DNA of 64,000 nt from Sutcliffiella horikoshii (GTDB taxonomy: Bacteria; Bacillota; Bacilli; Bacillales; Bacillaceae_I): positions 476,001-540,000 of the forward strand of contig NZ_CP082918.1 in NCBI RefSeq assembly GCF_019931755.1, read 5' to 3'. This document shows, one piece after another, positions 44,498-53,782 of this stretch; position 1 is the first letter of the stretch, and each line of letters starts with the position of its first letter. Below the pieces are notes generated by a model. It saw only the letters and a program-made list of their open reading frames with translations, was not told the origin of the DNA and searched no databases. A program made the translations under genes and the position numbers.

Positions 44498-44506
44498 GGC
44501 TACATC

Positions 44507-45031
44507 TTAAAATACATCCTTAACATTTTCCCAACCATACACTACTTCTGTAAGTTTCTTTCCCACCATTTGAACTTCAAGTTCATCTATTTTCTTGCCA
44601 CCTAGAGCTTCGTAAAATAAACGCGAAACATTATCTTTTAAAACAAGAACAAGCATGGTGTTTAATCCCATTCCTATGAGTTCGTCTATGATTGGTTGAA
44701 TAAGTGCTTTTCCAATACCTTGTCCCTGATACTCCTTTAAAATATAGATGGCATATAATTCCCCATCGAAACCATCATATTTACCACTTCGCTCTTTACC
44801 ACCAGAAGAAAAACCAACTATTTCGCCTTCATTATTTTCGGCTACATATACACCGCCATTAGGAATGCTGTTTATCCATATTTGTTCCCGACTTTCATAA
44901 GTTAAATTGTTCAAGTATTCATCTGGAACAATATTAGCATATGTTGTTTTCCAACTCTCGACATGTACTTTAGCTATCCCTTTTGTATCTGATAAAATTG
45001 CTTTTCTGATTTTAATAGCCTTATTATCCAT
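44507..45031 (-). CDS. GNAT family N-acetyltransferase
   Basis: 174 aa single-domain GNAT. Motif A is YILKEYQGQGIGKALIQPI (about residues 95-113) and motif B NVSRLFYEALGG. N-terminal KVHVESWKTTYANIVPDEYL is common in the PaiA-like branch. The start precedes the FosB stop region by under 20 nt, so these genes are likely co-transcribed. Confidence 0.87.
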   Translation of the reverse strand: MDNKAIKIRKAILSDTKGIAKVHVESWKTTYANIVPDEYLNNLTYESREQIWINSIPNGGVYVAENNEGEIVGFSSGGKERSGKYDGFDGELYAIYILKEYQGQGIGKALIQPIIDELIGMGLNTMLVLVLKDNVSRLFYEALGGKKIDELEVQMVGKKLTEVVYGWENVKDVF

Positions 45032-45049
45032 TTGCTTTCCTCCGCATTT

Positions 45050-45472
45050 CTAATCAAAAAATTCCATATGTATTTTCTCTTTTGCATAGTAATCCAATCT
45101 ATCCTGTAGTGTACCTGAATGAAATTCAAATTTATGACCATCTGGGTCCGTAAAATAAATGGACTTTTTATCTCGTTCATCTCTTGGACGACCTGATAAG
45201 ATGTTCACATTTAATTTCCTTAGTTTCTCGTAGATTTCATCAAACTCTTCTTCTTCAATGGAAAATGCAGTATGTGTATAGGATTGGTATATTTCATTAC
45301 GAGGTATATCTTTCTCTACATTGAGAGCTAGCCACATTCCATTTAAATCAAAATATGCAGTGTTTCTACCCTTTAGCAACAATTTTGCATCAAATACATT
45401 TTTATAAAATTCTATAGAAACTTCTAAATCAGAAACGGAAAATAAAAAATGATTAATTCCTTTTATTGGCAT
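45050..45472 (-). CDS. fosB: Metallothiol transferase FosB
   Basis: 140 aa VOC-fold enzyme that adds bacillithiol to fosfomycin. The sequence follows B. subtilis FosB closely: [22 protein letters not shown] with His 7, SYTHTAFS with the second metal His (about 64), and [18 protein letters not shown] with the metal Glu (about 113). The ATG at 45472 has GAGGTG upstream. It confers intrinsic, chromosomal fosfomycin tolerance. Confidence 0.93.
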   Translation of the reverse strand: MPIKGINHFLFSVSDLEVSIEFYKNVFDAKLLLKGRNTAYFDLNGMWLALNVEKDIPRNEIYQSYTHTAFSIEEEEFDEIYEKLRKLNVNILSGRPRDERDKKSIYFTDPDGHKFEFHSGTLQDRLDYYAKEKIHMEFFD

Positions 45473-45482
45473 GGTGTCACCT

Positions 45483-45953
45483 CTATAAAATAGTATCCTT
45501 AACAAAAGGAATGTGTCGCGCGAACTTCTCCAAATCAATCTGGAAATAGTCCTCGAGATCTTTTCTAAGTGCAGACTCTAACTCCATAAGCTTTGAAACG
45601 GCATAAGACTGTTCAAAGACATTATAAATATCGACTTCTGACCAAATGGTTGTGATCCTAGCCTTGTCTGCAAAAGGCAGCATGGAAAGAATTGCACCGT
45701 CCTCGTAATCGTGATACTCGATGGAATAGTAATGGAACGATGGAATGTGGGAAGTAGTCGCCTTTTGTTTCCATTTTAAAAGTGCTTTGTAGAATTCTAG
45801 AATAGCGATTTCCGCCTCGAAATAGGTTTCATCCTTAATTTTCACTATAAGAGTTGCATCAATAGAAAGGATGGTAGGAACATCTCTAGAGTGTTTATTG
45901 AAAATCGCGTTGGGCTCATTTATGAATTGATAGGTAAACTGAAGGTTGTTCAT
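45483..45953 (-). CDS. Conserved hypothetical protein
   Basis: 156 aa. Strands at the N terminus, a long helix with WKQKATTS in the middle, and a C-terminal helix-rich part ([20 protein letters not shown]). No catalytic pattern recognised. It starts at 45953 with GGAGG upstream. It precedes fosB by 10 nt on the same strand. Confidence 0.55.
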   Translation of the reverse strand: MNNLQFTYQFINEPNAIFNKHSRDVPTILSIDATLIVKIKDETYFEAEIAILEFYKALLKWKQKATTSHIPSFHYYSIEYHDYEDGAILSMLPFADKARITTIWSEVDIYNVFEQSYAVSKLMELESALRKDLEDYFQIDLEKFARHIPFVKDTIL

Positions 45954-46049
45954 TTTGCCTCCTTTAATTCTCCACTTCACACCTAAAACAAGGTTGATTA
46001 AACTAAAAAACCTCTCCTCCTTCTGACGGAGTGTAGGTTTAGAAGCCCA

Positions 46050-46232
46050 TCACCCCTTCTTAAAGATTGTAGTATTCTCTATTCGGATGGAATAAACTTC
46101 GCCACAGCTTAGACAAAAGGTATAGATTTTGTGGGAGCCAGTCAGAGCTAGTTTACTCGTTTTAATAGGCATATAATCTGTTCCCTCGGCAAATTCCATG
46201 CCTCCACATTTTAAGCATTCTTGTTCACTCAT
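46050..46232 (-). CDS. Small zinc-ribbon protein
   Basis: 60 aa. Two Cys pairs, CLKCGG near the N terminus and CLSCGE about 35 residues later, form a likely zinc ribbon. The ATG at 46232 has GAGGGG upstream. Function unknown. Confidence 0.6.
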   Translation of the reverse strand: MSEQECLKCGGMEFAEGTDYMPIKTSKLALTGSHKIYTFCLSCGEVYSIRIENTTIFKKG

Positions 46233-46381
46233 TTTTTGTATCCCCTCTCTCAACCTACTTGCATGATTTTACGTTATATAGGTATACGTGCTTTAAGAGA
46301 TTTGGTTTCAATATTAAGATGTAATTATGCTCTAGCGTGTTTGGTAACATTAATTGAAGAAGGAAATGAGGAAAAGTAAAC

Positions 46382-47339
46382 TTGAAAATCTTTAAAGATG
46401 TATATATAAACCACCCATCGACACCCTACTTTCAAGTAGAGGTTACGCAAAGGATCCGCTTTGCGATGACAACTCTGCAAGAACAGCGTCTGGAATGAGG
46501 ATCTAGAATGTACCTGTTTCTATACCACCATTAAGAATATATTAACCGACCACCTCTATTCATACATTCTAGCGTTTTCCAGAGGGTCGCAACGAGAATT
46601 ATATAGCACTTTTTACAATAAAGAGTACCTTATATATGCAAATGGAGATGTGCTGGATATTGTTTCAAGTGAAAAAAATATAGTTAGTCTCAAGAGTACT
46701 TTTAATAAAGAATATGACAAATACCATGAAGAGGAGGGCATAGAAAGTGGTGGGGGTTATATAAATATCGCCACCGTCTATTCCAAAAATAAAGATATGA
46801 AAGAGTATCTCCTTGCATTTCTTGATTTTTTCTACACAGAGGAGAACAAAGGTTTGAAGGTTACATATAGCACGGACGTGGATGGAGAAGAGTGGGTGGA
46901 AGAGAGAGTACTTAGTAACCGTGGAGTTCTAGACTTGCTTTCGAACTACTACCTTACAATTGAAATGCCAGGGAAGGATTTGGGCATCGAAGGGGAGAAG
47001 CTAACGATTACCATAACGGAAGAAATTGATTTTTATGGATTTCTTGTAAATATGAGATTGGTGGGTGTCTGCCAATCTGATTTAAATGAGGTACAGGAAA
47101 CGTTTATTGAAATTTTGAAGCATTGCTACTCCGTAAGCAACTATGATTACGCACTGATTGGTCATGAGCTAGATATAGAAATTGCGCCGAAGAGATTTAA
47201 GACGATCGTTGAAGAGGCAGACTACTTCCCTGTAGCAATAGTGGGGGAAAAATCGAAGCTTCACATCTATAAAGGTTCTTGTAAAATGGATGGAATCACT
47301 AAACAGGATCGAAGCTATGAAGTGGTGGATGTGAAGTAA
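46382..47339 (+). pseudogene. Unknown protein with a single frameshift
   Basis: The frame from TTG 46382 (after GAGGAAAAG) encodes MKIFKDVYINHPSTPYFQVE and continues to TGA at 46496-46498. A second frame, open from 46470, continues without a break into the 229-codon frame that ends at 47339. Joined at about 46470-46495 by a +1 shift they give one protein of about 319 aa. The upstream frame has a start and ribosome binding site; the downstream frame has neither (GTG 46650 is poorly placed). Explanations are an inactivating mutation, a sequencing error or programmed +1 shifting. Family not recognised. Confidence 0.6.
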
Positions 47340-47374
47340 TTGTATTCTGCTTTTAAAATGAGAGGAGAGATTAA

Positions 47375-48082
47375 ATGATCAACCCCACAACAGAAACCTA
47401 TAACAAGCTAGCTCAAACTTATCAAAATGATACAGATGAAGGAAGCCCTTATAACGCTTACTACGAAAGGCCGGCAATGATGGCAGCCTTGCCGCAAAAC
47501 CTAACAGGTAAAAAAGTGTTGGACGCCGGTTGTTCGGCTGGCTGGTATGCTTCTCAATTGGTGCATCGTGGTGCAGAGGTAACGGGGATAGACCTCAGTC
47601 CGGATATGATAAAAGCCGCAAAGGAACGGGTAGGGGATGAAGCGATGTTTCTTTGTCACGATCTCCAAGAGCCTCTGCCTTTTGAGGACAATTCTTTTGA
47701 TGTGATTATCAGCTCGCTTACGCTGCACTATCTGAAGGAGTGGACCTTGACGTTCCGAGAGTTCAGTCGATTGTTAAAACCCGGCGGAACATTTTTATTT
47801 TCGATTCATCATCCATTCATGGACTACACGAGATTCCATTGTGAAGATTACTTTAAAGCCAAACTACTAACAGAAACGTGGCAAAAGCCGAATATCACCA
47901 TTGAAGTTAGTTTTTATAGGAGGCCGATGGAGGATATAGTCAATGAAACTACTCGATTTTTTGAGCTGGAAAAGCTGATTGAACCCAAACCTCACGAGAA
48001 GATGAGGGAGGTTAAGGAGGAAGCGTATCACTATCTCATGACAAATCCGCATTTTCTCATACTGAAAGCTAGGTCTAAATAA
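47375..48082 (+). CDS. Class I SAM-dependent methyltransferase
   Basis: 235 aa. [16 protein letters not shown] (motif I, about residues 45-60), [16 protein letters not shown] (motif II) and [16 protein letters not shown] give a Methyltransf_11/25 fold. It probably methylates a small molecule. AGGAGAG precedes the ATG by 7 nt. Confidence 0.87.
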   Translation: MINPTTETYNKLAQTYQNDTDEGSPYNAYYERPAMMAALPQNLTGKKVLDAGCSAGWYASQLVHRGAEVTGIDLSPDMIKAAKERVGDEAMFLCHDLQEPLPFEDNSFDVIISSLTLHYLKEWTLTFREFSRLLKPGGTFLFSIHHPFMDYTRFHCEDYFKAKLLTETWQKPNITIEVSFYRRPMEDIVNETTRFFELEKLIEPKPHEKMREVKEEAYHYLMTNPHFLILKARSK

Positions 48083-48118
48083 AAATGCCCAAAGATCATG
48101 GTCTTTAGGCATTTTTTA
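48082..48118. terminator. Bidirectional terminator
   Basis: Stem AAATGCCCAAAGA/TCTTTAGGCATTT (48083-48095 and 48102-48114), with T and A runs on both sides. Confidence 0.85.
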
Positions 48119-48144
48119 TGAGAAAAATCCTCTGTTCTACGGTG

Positions 48145-49413
48145 TTACTGGGTAGGCGTGCCTGTCCCCTTAACCCGCATCACGATTTTGCTCTCTGGCA
48201 AGCTTGGGATTTGGGACATACTGAAGCTCAAATCTTGTTCTGGTAAGTCATATTCTAAATCATTCACTAGGAAGTCCAGGCTGACATTCATGATATCAAC
48301 AGTCAGCCATTCCCCGGCGCATCGGTGACCGATATCGTATTCCCCGCCACCTTGGGGGATAAAATCAAATGGACTTTTGTTCCAGGTTTTGAAGCGGTCG
48401 GGCTCAAAGCGTTCTGGGTTCTCCCAATCTTCCGGATGATGATTTGTTCCGTACAAGTCTAAGAGGGTAAGCGTGTCTTTTTCAAACTTATAATCATTCC
48501 AAGTAAAGTCTTGCTTCACTCTTGCTGCGGTAAAGGGGAAGAAAGGATAGAAGCGGCGAACTTCCTGTACAAATCGTTGGAGACTTGCGCTTTCTCCTTT
48601 GTGCAATTTTGCAGCTTCCTCTGGATACTGATGGACTGCAAGAGCGGAAAAGCAAACATAAACAGAAATAGCCACAATCGGACGCAAGAGATTCAGTAAT
48701 TCCACTGCAACGATTTCTTTATCAAGAAGTTCGCCATTGAGGTCGCGATGCATGGAGAATTGATAGAGGGCTTTGTCTTTTGGCACCTCTATTTTTTTCT
48801 CCCGGACTTCGTCTACCAGGTCCTCCAACCAGCTCTCTACACTGGAGCGGGATCGGCGTCCTTTCCAATGCTTTAACCCGATTGCAGCAGCGGATTCATA
48901 CATATCTCCCAGTTGCACGGAGAACTTCTCCACTTTATCTTCCGGAAGAGGGACGCCCGTCCACTCACAGGCAACCTGTGTAAGAATTTTCTTTGCTTCT
49001 ATGTATAAAACAATTTCGTCCTCGCGCTCCCATTTTAGGGCGGCATTTTCCCATGCTTTTCTTGTAAGTATCGTAATCTCCTTCAAGCTATCTTTTGTCA
49101 TAAGGGACATAAACATCGCTTTTCGATGATGGTGCGAGTCACCGTCCATCGACTGCACGCCGCCTTCACCGAAGAGTGTCTTTTGCAATCGTTTTGGAGC
49201 TGCGTCTTTTCGTTTAAATTTCTCATTGTCATAAAATATTTTTGCAGCTTCTTTACCAGTCAAGCAAATTGCTTTTTCTGCTAGAAGAGTTGTTTCAAAG
49301 ATATTAGAGTGGAACATATGACGGCGGTTCATAATGAACTGGTATCCTTCTGATAATAATTTCAGGCTGTGATCCAGTCCTTCTTCCTTAGGCATGGAAT
49401 GATTACTTTTCAA
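48145..49413 (-). CDS. cypC: Fatty-acid peroxygenase cytochrome P450, CYP152 (CypC)
   Basis: 422 aa H2O2-dependent fatty-acid hydroxylase. The haem-binding loop is FIPQGGGEYDIGHRCAGEW with the proximal Cys. The LRPIVAI motif in the I helix supplies the carboxylate-binding Arg that replaces the usual Thr, a hallmark of CYP152. It matches B. subtilis CypC (P450 BS-beta). TTG start with GGAGGG 7 nt upstream. The C-terminal GTGTPTQ is encoded by a REP arm. Upstream TATAC/GTATA repeats near 49433 may be promoter or operator. Confidence 0.92.
   Translation of the reverse strand: MKSNHSMPKEEGLDHSLKLLSEGYQFIMNRRHMFHSNIFETTLLAEKAICLTGKEAAKIFYDNEKFKRKDAAPKRLQKTLFGEGGVQSMDGDSHHHRKAMFMSLMTKDSLKEITILTRKAWENAALKWEREDEIVLYIEAKKILTQVACEWTGVPLPEDKVEKFSVQLGDMYESAAAIGLKHWKGRRSRSSVESWLEDLVDEVREKKIEVPKDKALYQFSMHRDLNGELLDKEIVAVELLNLLRPIVAISVYVCFSALAVHQYPEEAAKLHKGESASLQRFVQEVRRFYPFFPFTAARVKQDFTWNDYKFEKDTLTLLDLYGTNHHPEDWENPERFEPDRFKTWNKSPFDFIPQGGGEYDIGHRCAGEWLTVDIMNVSLDFLVNDLEYDLPEQDLSFSMSQIPSLPESKIVMRVKGTGTPTQ
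48149..48170 (-). repeat. REP-like element inside the 3' end of cypC
   Basis: GGGTAGGCGTGCCTGTCCCC. Read on the minus strand it encodes the final GTGTPTQ and leads into the stop of cypC. Confidence 0.82.
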
Positions 49414-49502
49414 ACAAATCCCTCCTTAATGTATATATACTTTGTATATTTACTTCTTTCTTCCAACCTAAACGTAAGACATGGAGGGGAATTAATAAGG
49501 AG

Positions 49503-50057
49503 TCAACTAGGTGGATGTGGAGCACCAGGTGGACTGTATTTGGGAGGAACCCTTAACCATCCCCTGGACTTCATTAAATTCTTCAGTGGTGCGGCAAACT
49601 TCATTAGATGAACCTGTATGGAAAAGAACAAAAGCCCAACATCGGTTCGAACCGTTTTGGACATTGCTTGGGCACAAAAGGTAATGGAAGTGGCAACTTT
49701 AGCTGCAATAAGATTTGCAATTTCATCCTCGGTCAGTTTTACCCCCTCGGGAACAGCACTCGGATCGGATACAGGCTTATTGGGATTAACAAGGGGTAAT
49801 GGGACGCCTTCTTTAACGAGGAAATTTTCTATCCGTTTTGTGTCAGACAGGCTGCCGTCCAATGCATCCTCCAACATGGCTTTCAAGTCTCTATCAATGG
49901 TGCTGTTGAGTGCAACCTGATAAAGAGTATGTGACTCCTTAAACGCTGTAAAAGCCGTCCAAAGATCCATTACTTCCCCAACATGTAAAGGTAGTTTAGG
50001 CTCTTCATCTGTGAAATTTTTTAGGATGGCTGCTATGGCCTCTATTGCACTAGTCAT
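49503..50057 (-). CDS. DUF3231 family protein
   Basis: 184 aa, mostly helical, ferritin-like in composition. The block LWTAFTAFKESHTLYQVALN and the FLVKEGVPLP segment are DUF3231 signatures, a family abundant in spore formers. A Pro-rich tail ends the protein. GGAGG precedes the ATG by 7 nt. Possible spore-related role by family distribution only. Confidence 0.75.
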   Translation of the reverse strand: MTSAIEAIAAILKNFTDEEPKLPLHVGEVMDLWTAFTAFKESHTLYQVALNSTIDRDLKAMLEDALDGSLSDTKRIENFLVKEGVPLPLVNPNKPVSDPSAVPEGVKLTEDEIANLIAAKVATSITFCAQAMSKTVRTDVGLLFFSIQVHLMKFAAPLKNLMKSRGWLRVPPKYSPPGAPHPPS

Positions 50058-50254
50058 TGTGGAACCTCCAAAATATGATTTCGTATATTTTTTACCGGAA
50101 GAATGGTAAATATTCCTTTCTGCTCTTCATTTAACCATTCAAGTAACTCTTAAACTCCACCATTCTCCTAGAGGTTGGTTCTTAATCGGTGCTACATAAA
50201 AGAAAAAGATTGAGGGAACATACGGATAATAGGCTTTTGTTAAAGGAGAACATC

Positions 50255-51046
50255 ATGGAGAATTTTAGTAATAATGACAACACAGCAAGAAGGTATAGAG
50301 CGCATGTCAGTATACTGGGAACGACTCAACTTCATCTTAGAAACCCTTATATCATCGCTTGGTGGAGTGCTGCTTTTCCTGGTTTTGGCCATCTGCTTTT
50401 GTCCAAATATCTTCGGGGATTTGTGCTGTTTATCTGGGAAGTTTTAATCAATATTAAATCCCATGTTAATTTAGCCATGATCTATTCTTTTCAAGGGGAC
50501 ATCGATAAAGCTAAAGATATTTTAGATACCCAATGGTTATTAATTTATATTCCAGTCTATATATTTGCAATCTGGGATAGCTATCGTACAACGGTTGATA
50601 TGAATAAAGTCTTTGTGTTGGCAGAACGGGAAGAGCATAGGTTCAATTCTTTTAGTATAGGTGCACTAGAAATCAATTATTTAGATAAACGAAATCCAGT
50701 TATGGCAGTCCTTTGGTCCCTTTTTATACCAGGATTAGGTCAACTTTATCTACATAGAATTGTAACTGCATTCTTCGTTATCGTTTGGTTGGTTGTCTTT
50801 TTTTATTACTCTCACGGCCTGGAAGCTATATCTTTATTGTTTTTAGGGGAAATCGATAAGGCTACGTCGGTAATTAATCCAGAATGGCTACTGTTCTTTC
50901 CATCTCTATACGGTTTTGCCATTTTTGATTCGTATATTAACACGGTTGAAAATAATAAATTATATGATAAAGAACAGCGTGGCTTTTTTATTGATAAGTA
51001 CCAATCCTCATCCTTTCGAGTATTAAAAGGACAAAAGGTGGACTAG
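50255..51046 (+). CDS. Membrane protein with internally duplicated domain
   Basis: 263 aa. Two homologous halves (about residues 30-125 and 150-250) share the same order: NPxxxxxWSxxxPGxGxLYL-type hairpin, two helices, a GDIDKAKDIL / GEIDKATSVI block, WLL helix, and IWDSYRTTVDMNK / IFDSYINTVENNK ending. The duplicated unit looks like the TM5/DUF5683-type hairpin. The ATG at 50255 has AAAGGAG upstream. Followed 3 nt later by the next gene. Confidence 0.68.
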   Translation: MENFSNNDNTARRYRAHVSILGTTQLHLRNPYIIAWWSAAFPGFGHLLLSKYLRGFVLFIWEVLINIKSHVNLAMIYSFQGDIDKAKDILDTQWLLIYIPVYIFAIWDSYRTTVDMNKVFVLAEREEHRFNSFSIGALEINYLDKRNPVMAVLWSLFIPGLGQLYLHRIVTAFFVIVWLVVFFYYSHGLEAISLLFLGEIDKATSVINPEWLLFFPSLYGFAIFDSYINTVENNKLYDKEQRGFFIDKYQSSSFRVLKGQKVD

Positions 51047-51049
51047 ACG

Positions 51050-51508
51050 ATGCAATTATTTTCTACATTTAAACATTCCATTCATATTGAATTGGCTATT
51101 TCCACTCTTGAGAAGAAGGGTATTGAAAGGGAAAAGATATTTATCCTACCTCTTGATAATAGAAAAGAGGAACATAAACTATTTGATACCATTCATCATT
51201 CCGATGGAACTTCTCTTATTGATATCGGAGCAGCACTCGGGACCGCTTTTGCAGTAATTGGTGCCAGTATAGGTTTTAAATTGGCATGGGGGCCCATTTA
51301 TTGGGGGTTGATAGGTGCGTGTGTCGGATTTATTTTAGGTTTTGCCATACGTCTCTTTACGGAAAAGGTCTTAAAAAAGAAACAACGGTTGTTAAAAGGC
51401 GTCCATTCGGAATTGATTATGATTGTTGATTGTGAAGACGCGCAGGGAGAACTTGTTGAAAACATTTTGTTTGACCACTTTGCATTCGGTGTGACGAAAA
51501 TAAAGTGA
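51050..51508 (+). CDS. Membrane protein with Gly-rich helical hairpin
   Basis: 152 aa. An N-terminal soluble alpha/beta part (FSTFKHSIHIELAISTLEKKG), then two Gly-rich helices (about residues 65-105), then a cytosolic tail with a strand ELIMIVDCED. It recalls general-stress-like proteins with a glycine hairpin. Operon with the preceding gene. Confidence 0.5.
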   Translation: MQLFSTFKHSIHIELAISTLEKKGIEREKIFILPLDNRKEEHKLFDTIHHSDGTSLIDIGAALGTAFAVIGASIGFKLAWGPIYWGLIGACVGFILGFAIRLFTEKVLKKKQRLLKGVHSELIMIVDCEDAQGELVENILFDHFAFGVTKIK

Positions 51509-51640
51509 ATGAACATTCTGCTTCGATTCAATAAGGTGATTGGAAAATGAAGAAAAAGGGGAAAGAGAGGAGAGGTGGGGAAAGTGCTCTTCAAATTCCC
51601 CCCTTGCACCAATATTGGAAAGTGGGGCAAGCCCATCTCC

Positions 51641-52201
51641 TCAAAAATCAAACTGATCCTTGATGACCCGAGCCACTTCCGCCGCACTCATGTCAGTATT
51701 GTTGATCTTGATATAGTTAGGAAAAGTGATCTCCCCATCCATTGAATTCAATCGATGTTTCTCCAGTGTCTGCAATAAGTCATTTTCCGACCACTCCAAG
51801 TCCCGCTTTTTTGGCTTATGTTCCAAGCGGTTTGGGGTTTTGTTCCTGTTCAGTCGTTCGTCTAGATCTGCCTCTAATTCTACGTAGTAAACAGTCGCCC
51901 CTCTGGATTCAAACAGTTTGGTCAGGTTCCTCACATACTCCCAATCCGACTCCATATCAAACATCCAAACATACGTGAACATCATGCCATACAGATCACT
52001 TTTAGAAACCTCTTCAAATATCTCCTGGCGGAACAAATTCACTAATCGCTTAGCTTCCTTTGTGCTGTAATCAAAAAAATGCCCAACTAAATCAATTGTC
52101 ATATGGTTATGAAAAAGCTTCAAATCTGTTATTTTCGCTAACTCTTGCCCAACCGTCATCTTCCCAACTGCTTGGGGGCCGAATATGTGTACGAATTTCA
52201 T
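51641..52201 (-). CDS. P-loop nucleoside kinase-like protein
   Basis: 186 aa. Walker A is FGPQAVGKMTVG (about residues 7-18), the conserved second block FHNHMTIDLV follows, and the LID region holds several Arg/Lys (NRNKTPNRLEHKPKKRD). A shikimate-kinase-like or cytidylate-like fold. Substrate unknown. Confidence 0.78.
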   Translation of the reverse strand: MKFVHIFGPQAVGKMTVGQELAKITDLKLFHNHMTIDLVGHFFDYSTKEAKRLVNLFRQEIFEEVSKSDLYGMMFTYVWMFDMESDWEYVRNLTKLFESRGATVYYVELEADLDERLNRNKTPNRLEHKPKKRDLEWSENDLLQTLEKHRLNSMDGEITFPNYIKINNTDMSAAEVARVIKDQFDF

Positions 52202-52224
52202 GGGGATCTCTCCTTATGGTCTAA

Positions 52225-52276
52225 AGGGACAGGCACCGTGACCCACAATTTAAGTGGGTCGACGTGCCTGTCCCCT
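52225..52276. repeat. REP-like element, inverted pair
   Basis: Arm AGGGACAGGCACCGTGACCCA (52225-52245) faces TGGGTCGACGTGCCTGTCCCC (52255-52275). It is 20 nt upstream of the start of the kinase-like gene, a 5' location like that of the ptsG copy. Confidence 0.87.
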
Positions 52277-52410
52277 CAGCCCTACAAAATAATTAGGATA
52301 ATTTTAACATAAACATTTAACGAGTAGTCGGAAAAATAATTTGTTTCTGAAAATAACTCTATTTTTTGGTAGTTTATGTTAAATTATATATAAAGAACAG
52401 GGAATAGGGG

Positions 52411-52605
52411 GTGTCTTTGTTGTATGAAAACGTTACTGCATTAATTTTAGGATTTTTTATTTGGTGGGCCATACTCCTAGCATTTAGTCGGTTTCCAAGC
52501 AGGTATCCCCAAAATAATACTTGGAAAAAAGATATTTTCATAACGTTTATTCAAAGTGTGATCTTGTTTGCTGTTTTTCAAGGTATTCACTATTTTAGTA
52601 GCTAA
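52411..52605 (+). CDS. Small two-helix membrane protein
   Basis: 64 aa (or 61-62 from TTG 52417/52420) with two helices and a central WKKD loop. AGGGGG lies just upstream of the GTG, which favours the later TTG start. Family unknown. Confidence 0.45.
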   Translation: MSLLYENVTALILGFFIWWAILLAFSRFPSRYPQNNTWKKDIFITFIQSVILFAVFQGIHYFSS

Positions 52606-52639
52606 ATTAAATAATAATGCTTAATGAGTAGGTGTATAA

Positions 52640-52804
52640 ATGATATACAAATTACTGCTGTACATGGCAATATCCATTTTCATATGGAATTTTTATGTGG
52701 GGCCGACGTTCTTTAATCATGATAGTAGTGATTCGGGGTTATTTATTGGATTAATGCTGGTATGTGTAGTTGTTGGGCATATTTTGAGACGAGAAAAAGT
52801 TTGA
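52640..52804 (+). CDS. 54-aa membrane protein
   Basis: ATG 52640 to TGA 52804, with GTAGGTG about 7 nt upstream. Two hydrophobic helices flank a short polar loop (FNHDSSDSG). The coding-like composition and the ribosome binding site support it. Confidence 0.55.
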   Translation: MIYKLLLYMAISIFIWNFYVGPTFFNHDSSDSGLFIGLMLVCVVVGHILRREKV

Positions 52805-52816
52805 GGGTAAGTAAGA

Positions 52817-52840
52817 TGGGGCGGCGTGCCTGTCCCCTCG
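52817..52840 (-). repeat. REP-like element, single arm
   Basis: TGGGGCGGCGTGCCTGTCCCC, 12 nt after the stop of the 54-aa gene and just before the DUF3221 gene. Confidence 0.8.
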
Positions 52841-52861
52841 ACTTACTAAATGGAGGTACTA

Positions 52862-53221
52862 ATGAAGCCTTTTCGATGTTTCCGCACGGTTGTATTATTA
52901 ATAAGTTTATTGGTACTTGTGACTGGATGTACACAAATTGAAGAGAAAACATTAGAGTCTAGTATGGTGATAAGAGGCTATATTCTTGAAATAAAAGAGG
53001 GAAGAATGTTAGTTGCCGAGGATGTAAGTAAAAGTGAATATGCTAAAATAAGTGATAAAACAACTCGAGAATTAGATGAAGAGGGAATTCCACTAATATA
53101 TTTAACTTATGATAAATCTATTAATGTAAAAGTAGGGGATGAAGTGGAGGCTTGGGTAGACGGAATAGACGATTCATATCCAGCCCAATCTCATGCAAAA
53201 AAGATTAAAGTGAAAGAATAG
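52862..53221 (+). CDS. DUF3221 domain lipoprotein
   Basis: 119 aa. The signal peptide ends in the lipobox LVTGC (Cys 23). The mature domain, MVIRGYILEIKEGRMLVAED .. GDEVEAWVDGIDDSYPAQ in separate blocks, is the small beta-barrel DUF3221 (YobA-like). GGAGGT precedes the ATG by 5-6 nt. Anchored outside the membrane. Confidence 0.8.
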   Translation: MKPFRCFRTVVLLISLLVLVTGCTQIEEKTLESSMVIRGYILEIKEGRMLVAEDVSKSEYAKISDKTTRELDEEGIPLIYLTYDKSINVKVGDEVEAWVDGIDDSYPAQSHAKKIKVKE

Positions 53222-53264
53222 TAAACTACTTAGTATGAGTGGATATGGCAAGGTAGGTGAACGA

Positions 53265-53285
53265 TGGGTCGCCGTGCCTGTCCCC
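53265..53285 (-). repeat. REP-like element, single arm
   Basis: TGGGTCGCCGTGCCTGTCCCC, 43 nt after the DUF3221 stop and directly before the ribosome binding site of the next gene. Confidence 0.8.
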
Positions 53286-53304
53286 AGAAAGGAGTGTATA
53301 AAAG

Positions 53305-53769
53305 TTGAAGCTAACAAGCAATAACAATAAATTATTGTACGTCTACCTTACTCTGATGAGTTTAACTTACGGGGGGTATGTATGGTTGTTTCACTATCGA
53401 ATGAGTATGTCTGAGGTATGGCTTTCCAAGAGCAGCTTAACTCCAGAAGACAGTGCCGTGATTGGACAACTAGGTAAGTGGTCAGAAGCGCTCGAAATAT
53501 CCTTTTTGCTCTTGTTTGTTGGAATGGTTGTATTTTGTTTTTTGAAGAGGCGATCAGATAGATTCATAGTTAGAAGGTTTCTTGCGGCGAACGCCATTTT
53601 AGCGTTAGGAATAGTGGTTTTCAGTTTAATAGTAAATCAAGTTACTTCACTCAATTTTATGAACTTAGTGTTACCTTTGATCAATTTAATCGGTACTGTT
53701 ATTTTGTTATCCATATACTTGTTATTAGAATGGTTCATTAAGTATAGAAGTTTTGTTGGTAGTGCTTGA
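53305..53769 (+). CDS. Four-helix membrane protein
   Basis: 154 aa with four helices and an extracytoplasmic loop between helices 1 and 2. TTG start with AAAGGAG about 10 nt upstream. Family unknown. Confidence 0.58.
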   Translation: MKLTSNNNKLLYVYLTLMSLTYGGYVWLFHYRMSMSEVWLSKSSLTPEDSAVIGQLGKWSEALEISFLLLFVGMVVFCFLKRRSDRFIVRRFLAANAILALGIVVFSLIVNQVTSLNFMNLVLPLINLIGTVILLSIYLLLEWFIKYRSFVGSA

Positions 53770-53782
53770 ACATCACATAGAG

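Noticed and set aside
46446..46592. Nested inverted repeats (CGCAAAG/CTTTGCG, TCTGGAA/TTCCAGA, CTAGAATGTA/TACATTCTAG) that look like a structured RNA
   Set aside because: The region reads as coding sequence on both sides of a single frameshift, and the arms are short, so chance complementarity within a gene is the simpler explanation.
49420..49450. TATAC/GTATA palindrome as a specific operator of cypC
   Set aside because: AT-rich symmetrical sequence of this length is expected by chance around a promoter; noted under cypC only.
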